From Paenibacillus amylolyticus (GTDB taxonomy: Bacteria; Bacillota; Bacilli; Paenibacillales; Paenibacillaceae): a DNA stretch of 64,000 nt. Location: positions 2,170,001 through 2,234,000 of the forward strand of contig NZ_BCNV01000001.1 of NCBI RefSeq assembly GCF_001570725.1, in the 5' to 3' direction. This document shows positions 33,580 to 42,000 of this stretch, in pieces; position 1 is the first letter of the stretch; the number at the start of each line of letters is the position of its first letter. The notes beneath the pieces are model-generated. The model saw nothing but the letters and a program-made list of their open reading frames with translations. It was not told the origin of the DNA and ran no database searches. The translations under genes were made by a program, and so were the position numbers.

Positions 33580-34260
33580 ATGAAAAAACAGCAGCCTCAG
33601 ATTTCGGAAGATAAGATTTTGGAAACTTCGTGGGAGCTTTTGGCGGAGGAAGGCATCGAGAAATTCAGCATGAGACGATTGGCCGACAAGCTGGGGATTC
33701 AGGCTCCATCTCTATACTGGTACTTCAAGAGCAAGCAGACACTCTATCAACGGCTGGCCAACCAGATATCAAAAATTATTTTGGACGAGTTTCAGTCTGA
33801 AGGGGACTGGAAGGAACAGATGGAGGGGCTTGCGATCACCGTAAGGAGCGTGCTCAGCCGATACCCGTGTTCCACACAGCTCATGATGATGACGCTGCCC
33901 CACGAGCCGGATATGATCCGGTTCACCAACCGCATGCTGCTTTGTATGGAATCAACGCCATTAGAGCAAGAGCAGAAATTACAGGCCGTTCTCACGCTTG
34001 TGAACTATGTATTCTATTTCGTACTGGACGATTATCAGCATCAGCGCAATATCTCTGCTGTTCTTAAGGACCAGGAAGCACTTCAGGGTGAAGAGATGAT
34101 CAGCCTCCTGGACTCTATGAGTGAGAAGGAAGCTGGACTATTCAGCAGGATGTATAAGAATGGTCTGTTTGAGGTGATGGGGACCGACGGAGCGTTTGAG
34201 TTCGGCTTGAAGCTGATTCTGTTGGGCATCGAACAAGTGATAAAGGAAGAAGAGAAGTAG
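33580..34260 (+). CDS. TetR-family repressor of the MATE gene
   Basis: 226 residues; AAAGGGCGG precedes the ATG. Residues about 10-55 are the helix-turn-helix (FSMRRLADKLGIQAPSLYWYFKSKQTLYQRLANQ); the LYWYFKSKQ form and C-terminal length recall the TetR/TetR_C subgroup that controls drug efflux. It is divergent from the MATE transporter, with operators covering both promoters, so autoregulation is expected. Confidence 0.93.
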   Translation: MKKQQPQISEDKILETSWELLAEEGIEKFSMRRLADKLGIQAPSLYWYFKSKQTLYQRLANQISKIILDEFQSEGDWKEQMEGLAITVRSVLSRYPCSTQLMMMTLPHEPDMIRFTNRMLLCMESTPLEQEQKLQAVLTLVNYVFYFVLDDYQHQRNISAVLKDQEALQGEEMISLLDSMSEKEAGLFSRMYKNGLFEVMGTDGAFEFGLKLILLGIEQVIKEEEK

Positions 34261-34289
34261 AAGCTCATCGGATTCAAATGAATGGTATG

Positions 34290-34364
34290 ATCCCCTTAAG
34301 GTAGACAGTGGGAAAAGAGAACATTTTAGAATGATCTCAACCCTGTAAACCGGAGGGGATTTTT
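34290..34364. repeat. 71-base imperfect palindrome (terminator or MITE-like)
   Basis: Outer arms starting ATCCCCTTAAGGTAGACAG (34290-34308) pair imperfectly with CTGTAAACCGGAGGGGAT (34343-34360), and an inner hairpin, GAGAACAT and ATGATCTC, lies within. T's follow, so it may simply end the TetR transcript. The size and nested form also suit a small non-autonomous element. Confidence 0.5.
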
Positions 34365-34628
34365 GTTATACGAGGAGGACAGCTGGCTTTCGAGAGCAGT
34401 GTTCGAAAACAAATATCATGTCATGGGTAAGAAAATAGTCCCACAGAATGGGCTTACATATCATAGACTTTGCACAAAAAATCAATATATCTTAGATGGC
34501 GTGACGTTATGATCAATTGACGACAAAGAAAAATAAGGAAAACTTCCTATAAAGAAGGAGTTATAAATCAGCGATATAATAAAAGGAAACTTGTTCAACT
34601 ATTCTATTGATGTGGGGAGATTTTTTTA
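34365..34628 (+). other. Gene-poor gap before the pectate lyase
   Basis: No convincing gene. A 49-codon frame from TTG 34363 to TGA 34512 has GGAGGGG four bases upstream, but that motif is also an arm of the palindrome, so it is weak. A TATAAT-like sequence (34575-34580) and TGGGGAGA before GTG 34629 serve the next gene. Confidence 0.3.
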
Positions 34629-35890
34629 GTGAAGAAAGTGGCTAGTTTATTAGTGATTGGTTGCATGTTTACAGCATTGTTTATGACATTTTCTGTTTAT
34701 GCGGCCGGAAGTTCAAACATCTATTATATTGCTTCAACGGGTAGTGATACGAATGCAGGCACCAAAAATGCACCATTTAAAAGTATAACAAGAGCACAGT
34801 CAGCGGCATCTTCTGGAGATACAGTATACATTCGAGGAGGAGTGTACGACGATTTTGAGATGCAAGAATCGACAACACTTATAATTACGTACATGATATA
34901 ACAAAGAGCGGGATCACTTATGAAGCATATCCTGGAGAAAGACCGGTATTTGATTTTAAAAACGTACCAACGAATCTGCGCGTAGCAGCATTTTTTGTGG
35001 GGGATAAAGTAACCGACATCACATTCAAAGGATTCGATGTAATAGGTATCAAAGTAGGCGATCAAGCGCAATCGGAAGCTTTCAGAATTAGAGGACAAGC
35101 TGATTTTGTACATATGGCTGCTCATGATAATGAAGCTATTGGTTTCTACTATACTGGAAATGGAACAGGAACCGTTCTGAATTCAGATGCGTATAACAAC
35201 ATCGGCCCAACGCCACTATCTGCAGGAAATATTGATGGATTCGGTGCTCATGGAGGGGACGTCTCATTCATTAACTCCCGTGCATGGAATAATAGCGATG
35301 ATGGATTCGACAGTATCAGCTCCAAAGGGACTGTAATATATGACCATTGCTGGTCGTTTAACCATCGGGGCAATCAGGATGGGGTCGGCGACAAAAATGG
35401 ATTCAAAGTCGGGGGCTATGCCTATAGAACAAGCGGGTTCCCAGATACACTACCTGTTCACACGGTTAAGTATTCTCTTGCTGTGAATAATGGAGCGAAT
35501 GGCTTTTATGCCAATCATCAACCTGGACAATCAGCTACCTGGACGAACAACACAGCCTACAATAACAGTAGAGCAAATTTTGATATGCTGGAGCGTGTTA
35601 GTCTAACGGACATAACGAATATTCCAGGGTACAGAGAAGTATTACATAATAACATTGCGTTTACGGGTCGGGCAATCGTTAATGATAACAATTTGCCGGA
35701 GAATGTAACTAATAATTCGTGGACGATTAACGGAGGTCTTGAGATCACAGCTGATGATTTTGTGAGTTTGGATACAACTCAACTATCAGCGCCAAGAAAG
35801 TCGGACGGTACTTTGCCTGATGTTTCATTCATGCTTCCTGTATCTTCGAGTCCTCTTAGTCAATACAACTTAGGCTATCTTGCTGACTAA
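34629..35890 (+). pseudogene. PL9-family pectate lyase, broken by a frameshift
   Basis: The first frame runs from GTG 34629 to a stop at 34899-34901: signal peptide to about residue 26, then the parallel beta-helix entry (SNIYYIASTGSDTNAGTKNA, DTVYIRGGVYDDFEM). Homology continues in another frame from about 34874 (NTYNYVHDITKSGITYEAYPG) through VTDITFKGFDVIG to the end at 35890. A single missing base near 34872 explains both. The PL9 active site is intact in the second part: DDGFDS and NGFKVGG with the catalytic Lys, and calcium-binding Asp residues. The enzyme would cleave polygalacturonate outside the cell. It may be a true pseudogene or a sequencing error. Confidence 0.85.
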
Positions 35891-35905
35891 TCATTTGTGT
35901 GTTGA

Positions 35906-35940
35906 AACCGCTGGTCTTGATAAAAGATCGGCGGTTTTTT
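35906..35940 (+). terminator. Terminator after the pectate lyase
   Basis: AACCGC pairs with GCGGTT at the ends of an imperfect stem (35906-35936), followed by T's. Confidence 0.65.
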
Positions 35941-35946
35941 GATGTT

Positions 35947-36270
35947 TTGAACCAGTATAATCTGATCCGAATTGTGGTCGGAGATCTTCTGACTGTAGAA
36001 CAGTACACAACAATGGGACATATTCACAAGTTCGGTTCTTGCTTTTCAACTCAGCTTGCCACTGAATTTGGAGTCAACAAAAGTGCTATTACATCCATTA
36101 TCAATCGCTTGGTAGAACGACAATTGGTTGAGAGAAACAATGATCCAAATGATCGTAGAACAATCTACCTGTCCCTGACTGATGATGGAAAAGACCTTTT
36201 TCTCAGGCTTGATCGAAAACTTCGAGAACTTGTCCAACCTGTCATTTATATGATAATCAAGAGAAAGTGA
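35947..36270 (+). CDS. Short MarR-family protein, probably truncated
   Basis: The frame is open from about 35899, but the first part crosses a terminator, so TTG 35947 (107 residues) is a plausible start; it has no good ribosome site. The central winged helix is clear: STQLATEFGVNKSAITSIINRLVERQLVERNNDPNDRRTIYLSLTDDG. Complete MarR proteins are about 140-150 residues with helices at both ends. Here the N-terminal helix is short and the C-terminal dimerisation helices stop after VQPVIYMII, right where a 68-base palindrome begins. It is likely a remnant. Confidence 0.5.
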   Translation: MNQYNLIRIVVGDLLTVEQYTTMGHIHKFGSCFSTQLATEFGVNKSAITSIINRLVERQLVERNNDPNDRRTIYLSLTDDGKDLFLRLDRKLRELVQPVIYMIIKRK

Positions 36271-36338
36271 AGTGCACCCCTAGAATTTCATCGGATAAAC
36301 CAGGTGTTTATTCCAATGTCTATTCTGAGGGTGCACTT
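36271..36338. repeat. 68-base imperfect palindrome at the end of the MarR-like gene
   Basis: AGTGCACCC (36271-36279) pairs with GGGTGCACT (36329-36337), CTAGAAT with ATTCTG, and GGATAAAC with GTTTATTCC, so nearly the whole element folds. It could be a bidirectional terminator for convergent genes or a MITE/insertion-sequence scar that cut the MarR gene. Confidence 0.6.
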
Positions 36339-36343
36339 CTTTA

Positions 36344-37276
36344 TTATTCTAATTTTCTGAATCGATTAAAGCGCAGGAACTTGGGCAGTTGAATATGGTA
36401 AGATTTCAGCCCAAAGTACATCAGCATGCCTGACAACGTAATTAATCCACCTACGAATTGAAAAGCAGAGATGGTTTCTCCCAACAGTAGATAAGCCAGC
36501 ATAATAGCCAGAACGGGTTCACCGATAATGCCTACAGAAACCGTCGTTGCACCAATGGTTTTAAGAAGCAGATTGAAAATATACTGGCCAAAAATGGTGG
36601 GGATGATCGCAAGTAGTAGGAAGTACATCCAATCGGATGATTCGTAATTGGTCAAAGAAAGGTTATTCCATAAACTGTAGACCAGCAGGACACTTCCGCC
36701 AATAATAAAGACAACAACACTATATATATTAGCGTCGATTTTTCGACTCACTTTCTGTCCCACCAGCATATACGCCGACACCAGTATGGTTCCTATCAGT
36801 GACAGACCGTCTCCGATCAGAGCCTCTCTTGACACGCCAATATCTCCCCAGGCGATAATCACCGAACCGAATAGGGCGGTAATCAAACATAGCACGGTAG
36901 GTATACTTGCTCTTTCCTTAAACATAAAGTATGACCCGATCATCACAAACAAAGGTTGCAGCGCTAGAATGACCATGGAACTAGCCACAGAGGTATATAC
37001 CAGCGATTCCATCCAAAACAAGAAATATAGACCCAGCAGCAGGCCAGCCAGAAAAACTGTAATCCAATCCTTTGAATTCATTTTTAAGAAACGAATTGTT
37101 TTCCAAGGGATAAACGGAAGCATAATAATGGCTGATATATACAGCCTGTACATACCGGCTATAGCGGTCGGAGTATCCGAAGATTTGATCATGATTGAAG
37201 AGACGGATACCGACAAAATGGCGATAAAAAGCAATACATAAGGATGAAAAAGCAGCGACAATTTATTATCTTTCAC
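36344..37276 (-). CDS. EamA/DMT-superfamily transporter
   Basis: 310 residues from GTG 37276, which has TTTGGAGG seven bases upstream; the longer reading from 37315 lacks a site. Ten hydrophobic segments in two EamA repeats (LFIAILSVSVSSIMIKSS... and GDGLSLIGTILVSAYMLVGQKVSRKI ... GEPVLAIMLAYLLLGETIS). The family exports amino acids, drugs or metabolites; substrate not predictable. It lies divergent to an AraC gene (154 bases), which may control it. Confidence 0.92.
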   Translation of the reverse strand: MKDNKLSLLFHPYVLLFIAILSVSVSSIMIKSSDTPTAIAGMYRLYISAIIMLPFIPWKTIRFLKMNSKDWITVFLAGLLLGLYFLFWMESLVYTSVASSMVILALQPLFVMIGSYFMFKERASIPTVLCLITALFGSVIIAWGDIGVSREALIGDGLSLIGTILVSAYMLVGQKVSRKIDANIYSVVVFIIGGSVLLVYSLWNNLSLTNYESSDWMYFLLLAIIPTIFGQYIFNLLLKTIGATTVSVGIIGEPVLAIMLAYLLLGETISAFQFVGGLITLSGMLMYFGLKSYHIQLPKFLRFNRFRKLE

Positions 37277-37430
37277 ATATAAGCCTCCAAAGTTCTTATC
37301 CGGTCGTCTGTGCACAGGCTATTGTGATAAGTCAAAGATTTGATATAATAATATCATTATTTTTGTGAATTTCGTGCAAATAAATCGCTATATAATATAG
37401 ATATATCGTCAAAGAAAGGAACATCATAGC

Positions 37431-38327
37431 ATGGTGAAGCAACTTTATGAGGATATTTTGTATTCTGATCTTTCGTTTCCCTATATCATGTACACACATA
37501 CACGTCATGCAAGTATCCCCGAAGGCAGAGGGTTCAACGATCTGCATTGGCACGAAGATCTACAGATCACATTAGTCACTAAAGGGAGACTGGTTATTCA
37601 AATTAACGGAATTGATCATACATTGGAAACGGGTCAGGCGATCCTGATCAACAAGAGAATTCTTCATATCACAACAGAGCTTACACATGATGGTCAATAT
37701 GTTAGTTTCAATTTTCCCGAAAAGCTATTAGCCTTTCATGTAGACAGTGCAATGGAAAAAAATTATGTACTGCCTTATACCAATTCTTCTTTGGTTTCGC
37801 TTGTGATTAAAAAAGATTCGGAGTGGGAAACACAGTTATTAGACATGCTTTGGGATATGAGGGAGACGTTTAATGCAGATAAAAAATGGGGATGGGAATA
37901 TGAAATTTCAATTAAAACAGTACAGTTATGGTTTGTATTAATATCCAATATTTCAGTTCCTTCCGGAGAAACCCCAAGAAGCGAGAAGCGTCAGCAGGAA
38001 AGATTACAGTTAATGCTCAGTTTTATCCATCAAAATTACGCTCATCCGGTCACGCTTCGTGAGATTGCTGATGTAGCACATTTGAGCATTTCAGAGTGTA
38101 CCCGATGTTTTAAGAAAACGGCTCACATGACACCTTACGAGTATTTGATCAAATACCGAATCAAGAAGAGCAAAGATCTCTTATTATCGACGAATGATAC
38201 AGTAACCGAGATTGCGGAAAAAGTAGGCTTTAATCACGTGAACCACTTTATCCAGTCTTTCAGAAAGCACGAAGAAAAAACACCGAAAGAGTTTCGGTGC
38301 TCTCCATACCCTGATAGTCATGCATAA
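37431..38327 (+). CDS. AraC-family transcriptional regulator
   Basis: 298 residues. The N-terminal cupin carries LHWHEDLQITLVTKGRLVIQING (about 38-60). The C-terminal 100 residues hold both helix-turn-helix motifs (REIADVAHLSISECTRCFKKTAHMTPYEYLIKYRI and VTEIAEKVGFNHVNHFIQSFRKHEEKTPKEF). AAAGGAAC is upstream of the ATG, and a TATAAT is at 37391-37396. It is divergent to the DMT transporter, a likely target. Confidence 0.93.
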   Translation: MVKQLYEDILYSDLSFPYIMYTHTRHASIPEGRGFNDLHWHEDLQITLVTKGRLVIQINGIDHTLETGQAILINKRILHITTELTHDGQYVSFNFPEKLLAFHVDSAMEKNYVLPYTNSSLVSLVIKKDSEWETQLLDMLWDMRETFNADKKWGWEYEISIKTVQLWFVLISNISVPSGETPRSEKRQQERLQLMLSFIHQNYAHPVTLREIADVAHLSISECTRCFKKTAHMTPYEYLIKYRIKKSKDLLLSTNDTVTEIAEKVGFNHVNHFIQSFRKHEEKTPKEFRCSPYPDSHA

Positions 38328-38352
38328 ACGCTAAACGAATATTCTTTTACAT

Positions 38353-39252
38353 TTATAGCGAATTTTGAAATTTTGCCTGAATTTCTTTTAAAAACAAATC
38401 CGCAGCAGTCGAAAAGACCTGATGTTTTTTCCAAACCATATTCAAGCCAGATTCAAGTCTCGGCTCTAGGGGTCTGAAACAAAGGTCGCTTTCACTAGAC
38501 GTATTCACTATTTTATCAAGTGTTAATGCATAACCAATGCCTTCTTCAACCATAATGGCAGCATTATATGCAAGATTGTAGGTAGTAACGACGTTTAATT
38601 TGTCAAAATCTTCACCAAACCAGTCCGCAAACTCATTTTTTGAAAACGTCTGCTTCAGTGACTGTCGTGAACAGATCAGTGGAACATTTAATAAATCTGT
38701 TGATTGAATCGTATCTCTGGAGGCGAGTGGACTTTCTTTTCTCATAACAACTCCCCAAACATCCTTGTCAGAGAAATTAATATAGTTATATTTGGAGACA
38801 TCCGCTGGCTGGATTAGAATACCAAAATCAAGAAGCCCCTTGTCAAGCCGTTCAGTTACATCATCTTCGTTCCCGCTGTATAGGTGATAGCGTATATTGG
38901 GATATTTATTCTGCACGTCTTTTGCCACCCTTGCAATCTGTTTCATGGCTTCGGTTTCTCCACCGCCTATATAAATATCTCCACTTATGGTTTCTTCCAT
39001 GGATTCAAATTCTGCCTCCAATTTATCGACCATACCCACAATTTCTTCAGCTCTATTTCTTAAGAGCATACCTTCATCTGTGAGATTAACACTGTAACTA
39101 CTGCGAATAAATAATTTTTTCCCCAGCTCTTGTTCAAGGTCTTTCAATTGTCTGGACAAGGTTGGCTGCGTAACATGCAAGAAATCAGCAGCACGAGTAA
39201 TGCTTCCTTCTCTGGCGACCGTAAGAAAATAACGCAATACTCTAATCTCCAT
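38353..39252 (-). CDS. LysR-family transcriptional regulator
   Basis: 299 residues, the normal LysR length; AGGAGGAG precedes the ATG. Residues 1-60 are the helix-turn-helix (GSITRAADFLHVTQPTLSRQLKDLEQELGKKLFIR), the rest a periplasmic-binding-like effector domain. It is divergent from an SDR/MFS pair with a palindromic site at 39312-39332 between them, the classic LysR layout. Confidence 0.95.
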   Translation of the reverse strand: MEIRVLRYFLTVAREGSITRAADFLHVTQPTLSRQLKDLEQELGKKLFIRSSYSVNLTDEGMLLRNRAEEIVGMVDKLEAEFESMEETISGDIYIGGGETEAMKQIARVAKDVQNKYPNIRYHLYSGNEDDVTERLDKGLLDFGILIQPADVSKYNYINFSDKDVWGVVMRKESPLASRDTIQSTDLLNVPLICSRQSLKQTFSKNEFADWFGEDFDKLNVVTTYNLAYNAAIMVEEGIGYALTLDKIVNTSSESDLCFRPLEPRLESGLNMVWKKHQVFSTAADLFLKEIQAKFQNSL

Positions 39253-39311
39253 CTTAACTCCTCCTATATCCTTTAAACTCTACAATAAACCCTTGAGAAA
39301 TGCCTTTCAAG

Positions 39312-39347
39312 CATATCTTGATATAAGATATGAGTATTTGCTATATG
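39312..39347 (+). promoter_or_regulatory. LysR operator and promoter of the SDR/MFS unit
   Basis: CATATCTT-GATAT-AAGATATG (39312-39332) is a perfect 8-base inverted repeat. It overlaps the -35 TTGATA (39318-39323), which is 18 bases from TATATG (39342-39347). Confidence 0.7.
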
Positions 39348-39409
39348 GTGTGTAAACGCTAAACTAAAGAGCGAGGCAAATAGAGAAGAAACTGAAGGGA
39401 ATGAAGGAT

Positions 39410-40249
39410 ATGGATAAGACAAAGGTATGGTTTATTACTGGCGCTGGTCGAGGTATGGGCACAACTATTGCGAAGGCTGCTTTAAATGCTGGACACAAGG
39501 TTGTGGCTACCGGCCGGAATCCCGATGCGGTGGTTCGTGCGATCGGTGATTCCGAGAATGTAATAGTTGTCCCGTTAGATGTTTGCCAGCCTGCAGATGC
39601 ACATTCCGCAGTCAAGGCGGCAATTGAACAGTTCGGGGCAATCGATGTACTCGTAAATAATGCGGCACATTTCTGTGGAGGGTATTTTGAGGAACTGACC
39701 CCTGACCAGATTGAACATCAGTTACAGGTGGCGTTGGTTGGTTCCATGCACGTTACCCGGGCCATATTACCTGTGATGCGCACCCAACGTTCAGGACATG
39801 TTATCTCGATCTCTTCTGGCGCTGGCATTTCAGGATTTGAGTTTAATTCGGCCTATAGTGCAGCGAAATTTGCGCTTGAGGGATGGATGGAGGCACTGAC
39901 TCCTGAGGTAGCTCCATTTGGTATTTATACGACTATAGTCAATCCCGGATTTTTCCGAACAGAATTTCTTACCGATGCATCCTCGACTTTCGCTAAGCCC
40001 TCGATTGAAGACTATGATGATCGGAGAGCTGGTCATCTGGAATTTTTCAATAATCAGAACGGGCAGCAGCCTGGAGATCCAAAAAAACTTGCCAATGCTC
40101 TCCTTCAAATTGCAAACGAGGCCCAACCGCCGCAACGCTTCATTGCAGGAGCCGACGCGATCGACATTGCAGAGCAAAAAATTGCTGATCTGCAGCTCCA
40201 GATCAATGCTTACCGTGATCTGTCGAGGTCCATGGCATATGACAACTAA
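39410..40249 (+). CDS. Short-chain dehydrogenase/reductase (SDR)
   Basis: 279 residues from ATG 39410; a start three codons earlier abuts the GAAGGG site. NAD(P) binding is by TGAGRGMG near residue 10; NNAAHF is the adenine-ring motif, and the catalytic Ser (SISSGAG), Tyr and Lys (YSAAK) are in place. It is a classical SDR oxidising or reducing a small alcohol or ketone; substrate unknown. The stop overlaps the MFS start by 11 bases. Both are probably switched on by the divergent LysR protein. Confidence 0.93.
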   Translation: MDKTKVWFITGAGRGMGTTIAKAALNAGHKVVATGRNPDAVVRAIGDSENVIVVPLDVCQPADAHSAVKAAIEQFGAIDVLVNNAAHFCGGYFEELTPDQIEHQLQVALVGSMHVTRAILPVMRTQRSGHVISISSGAGISGFEFNSAYSAAKFALEGWMEALTPEVAPFGIYTTIVNPGFFRTEFLTDASSTFAKPSIEDYDDRRAGHLEFFNNQNGQQPGDPKKLANALLQIANEAQPPQRFIAGADAIDIAEQKIADLQLQINAYRDLSRSMAYDN

Positions 40250-41417
40250 ACGAAACCACCTGCTTGTATTCATTCTGACCTTTGGTGTATTCGGTATATT
40301 AAATACGGAAATGGGCGTAATCGGAATCTTGCCTTTGATTGCAGAACATTACCAGGTCAGTATCTCAACCGCTGGTTTAATTGTGAGTCTTTTTGCGCTT
40401 GCGGTTGCTGTATCTGGTCCGATTTTACCCTTATTATTTTCGGGCATGAACCGCAAGCATGTCATGTTGTTTGTGCTTGGCATTTTTATTGTGGGAAGCC
40501 TGGTCTCCGCCATCACATCAAATTTTACAGTATTGGTCATTGGACGTGTCGTTCCGGCCTTTTTCCATCCTGTCTATTGCTCATTGGCATTTACCGTCGC
40601 TGCGGCGTCAGTCCCCAAGGAAGAAGCGCCGAAGGCTGTGGCTAAAGTATTTGTTGGCGTGTCAGCAGGCATGGTGCTTGGAGTACCCCTTTCGAGCTTG
40701 ATTGCTACCAGCACATCGTTGTTCTATGCGATGTTGTTCTTTGCCGCCGTAACAGTCGTCGCATTCGTAGCAACACTTCTGTTCGTGCCCTCAATGCCAG
40801 TTACGAAAAGAATCTCGATCGGTACTCAACTGTATGTATTGAGAAGATCCGTGATTTGGCTATCCATTGCTGGTGTGATCTTCATGAACGGAGCCGTATT
40901 TGGGGTCTATAGTTACCTTGCCGAGTTTCTGAAAACCGTGACCAGATATGACTGGAACACCGTTAGTGTGATGTTATTTCTATATGGCTTGGCCAATATG
41001 GTTGGGAACATGCTGGCAGGGAAACTGCTCGCTAATCACCCGTTAAGAACAGTCAAGATGTATCCAATTGCACTAATTGCTGTTTACATCTTGCTGTTCA
41101 CCTTCGGACAATTCAGCGTGCCAGCAGCCTTCCTTATTTTCATTTGGGGAATCTTAGGAGGCATAGGGAGCAACATTACTCAATATTGGGTGGTATCTGC
41201 AGCACCAGAGGCACCCGAATTGTCGAATGGGATCTTTCTAACCTCTTCCAACCTGGGAACAACACTTGGCGCTAGTGTATGTGGACTAATCTTAACTGGA
41301 ATAAGTACACAATATATTGTAGTTGGAGGAATCGTATTTCTAATATTTAGTATTGTAACGAATTACTTCAGAATCTCCATGACTGGTCGAATAAAGAGTT
41401 CAAATGTCGAAGGATAA
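40239..41417 (+). CDS. MFS transporter, DHA1-type (AraJ-like)
   Basis: 392 residues from ATG 40239, with GAGG upstream; earlier in-frame codons lie inside the SDR gene. Twelve hydrophobic segments; the N-terminal TFGVFGILNTEMGVIGILPLIAEHYQVSISTAGLIVSLFAL is typical of the sugar-efflux/arabinose-efflux (AraJ, YdhP) group of drug-proton antiporters. With the SDR and LysR genes it suggests a unit that modifies and exports an unknown compound. Confidence 0.93.
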   Translation: MTTKRNHLLVFILTFGVFGILNTEMGVIGILPLIAEHYQVSISTAGLIVSLFALAVAVSGPILPLLFSGMNRKHVMLFVLGIFIVGSLVSAITSNFTVLVIGRVVPAFFHPVYCSLAFTVAAASVPKEEAPKAVAKVFVGVSAGMVLGVPLSSLIATSTSLFYAMLFFAAVTVVAFVATLLFVPSMPVTKRISIGTQLYVLRRSVIWLSIAGVIFMNGAVFGVYSYLAEFLKTVTRYDWNTVSVMLFLYGLANMVGNMLAGKLLANHPLRTVKMYPIALIAVYILLFTFGQFSVPAAFLIFIWGILGGIGSNITQYWVVSAAPEAPELSNGIFLTSSNLGTTLGASVCGLILTGISTQYIVVGGIVFLIFSIVTNYFRISMTGRIKSSNVEG

Positions 41418-41447
41418 GCAGACGAACGTAGTGATTGGCGTTGGAAA

Positions 41448-41849
41448 TTAGCCTTTGGGCATTTTGCTCTCATCCATATACAACAGGTTCCAGCGGTGAC
41501 CGTCCAGGTCGGCAAATCCCCCGCCGTACATCCAGCCGTCTATTTCACCTGGCTTGCCAAAGATGGTTCCTCCAGCAATCTCTACTTTTTGAATAAATGC
41601 ATCAACTTCTTCTCTGCTGTCAGCGCCAATGGAAAATATGACTTCTGCGCTTTGGGAAGTATCTGCAATTTTGGCACCTGTAAATTTCTCAAACGTTGCA
41701 TCCGGAAACAGCAGAATCGTTGTTGAACCTATGACAAGCTGGGCTCTCTCGTTACCAACATTCTCCCCATGGAATCCAATCGCATTGAAAAAGGTAGTGG
41801 ATTTCACAACATCTTTCACCGGCAGGTTCATCCAGATTTTTTGTGACAT
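41448..41849 (-). CDS. VOC-family (glyoxalase/bleomycin-resistance-like) protein
   Basis: 133 residues; AAGGAGG precedes the ATG. Two beta-alpha-beta-beta-beta repeats are visible: IWMNLPVKDVVKSTTFFNAIGF and the C-terminal FGKPGEIDGWMYGGGFADLDGHRWNLLYMD. It resembles the PhnB/YkcA group often called 'glyoxalase-like' or extradiol dioxygenase-like, whose enzymatic role is generally unknown. Confidence 0.9.
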   Translation of the reverse strand: MSQKIWMNLPVKDVVKSTTFFNAIGFHGENVGNERAQLVIGSTTILLFPDATFEKFTGAKIADTSQSAEVIFSIGADSREEVDAFIQKVEIAGGTIFGKPGEIDGWMYGGGFADLDGHRWNLLYMDESKMPKG

Positions 41850-42000
41850 GGCTGCAGCCTCCTTATATATACTTTCAACTACGTTTACTATACTCTACTT
41901 CTAGTAGGGTTTGAACCCTCAGAGTGTTCTCTATATAATAACCATAACGCTTACCTAACTTACCTAAGTGAGGGATAATTTGAAAGGAAGGTGATGGTGG

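Noticed and set aside
34363-34512. 49-residue gene before the pectate lyase
   Set aside because: It needs a TTG start, and its apparent ribosome site is an arm of the palindrome; no family resemblance.
34629-35890. Two separate genes, a short secreted protein and a PL9 lyase
   Set aside because: Translation in the second frame continues the first seamlessly from about 34874, so a single frameshifted gene is simpler.
35899-35946. MarR gene starting at GTG 35899
   Set aside because: This start would place coding sequence through a terminator hairpin, and there is no ribosome site; a later start or a remnant is likelier.
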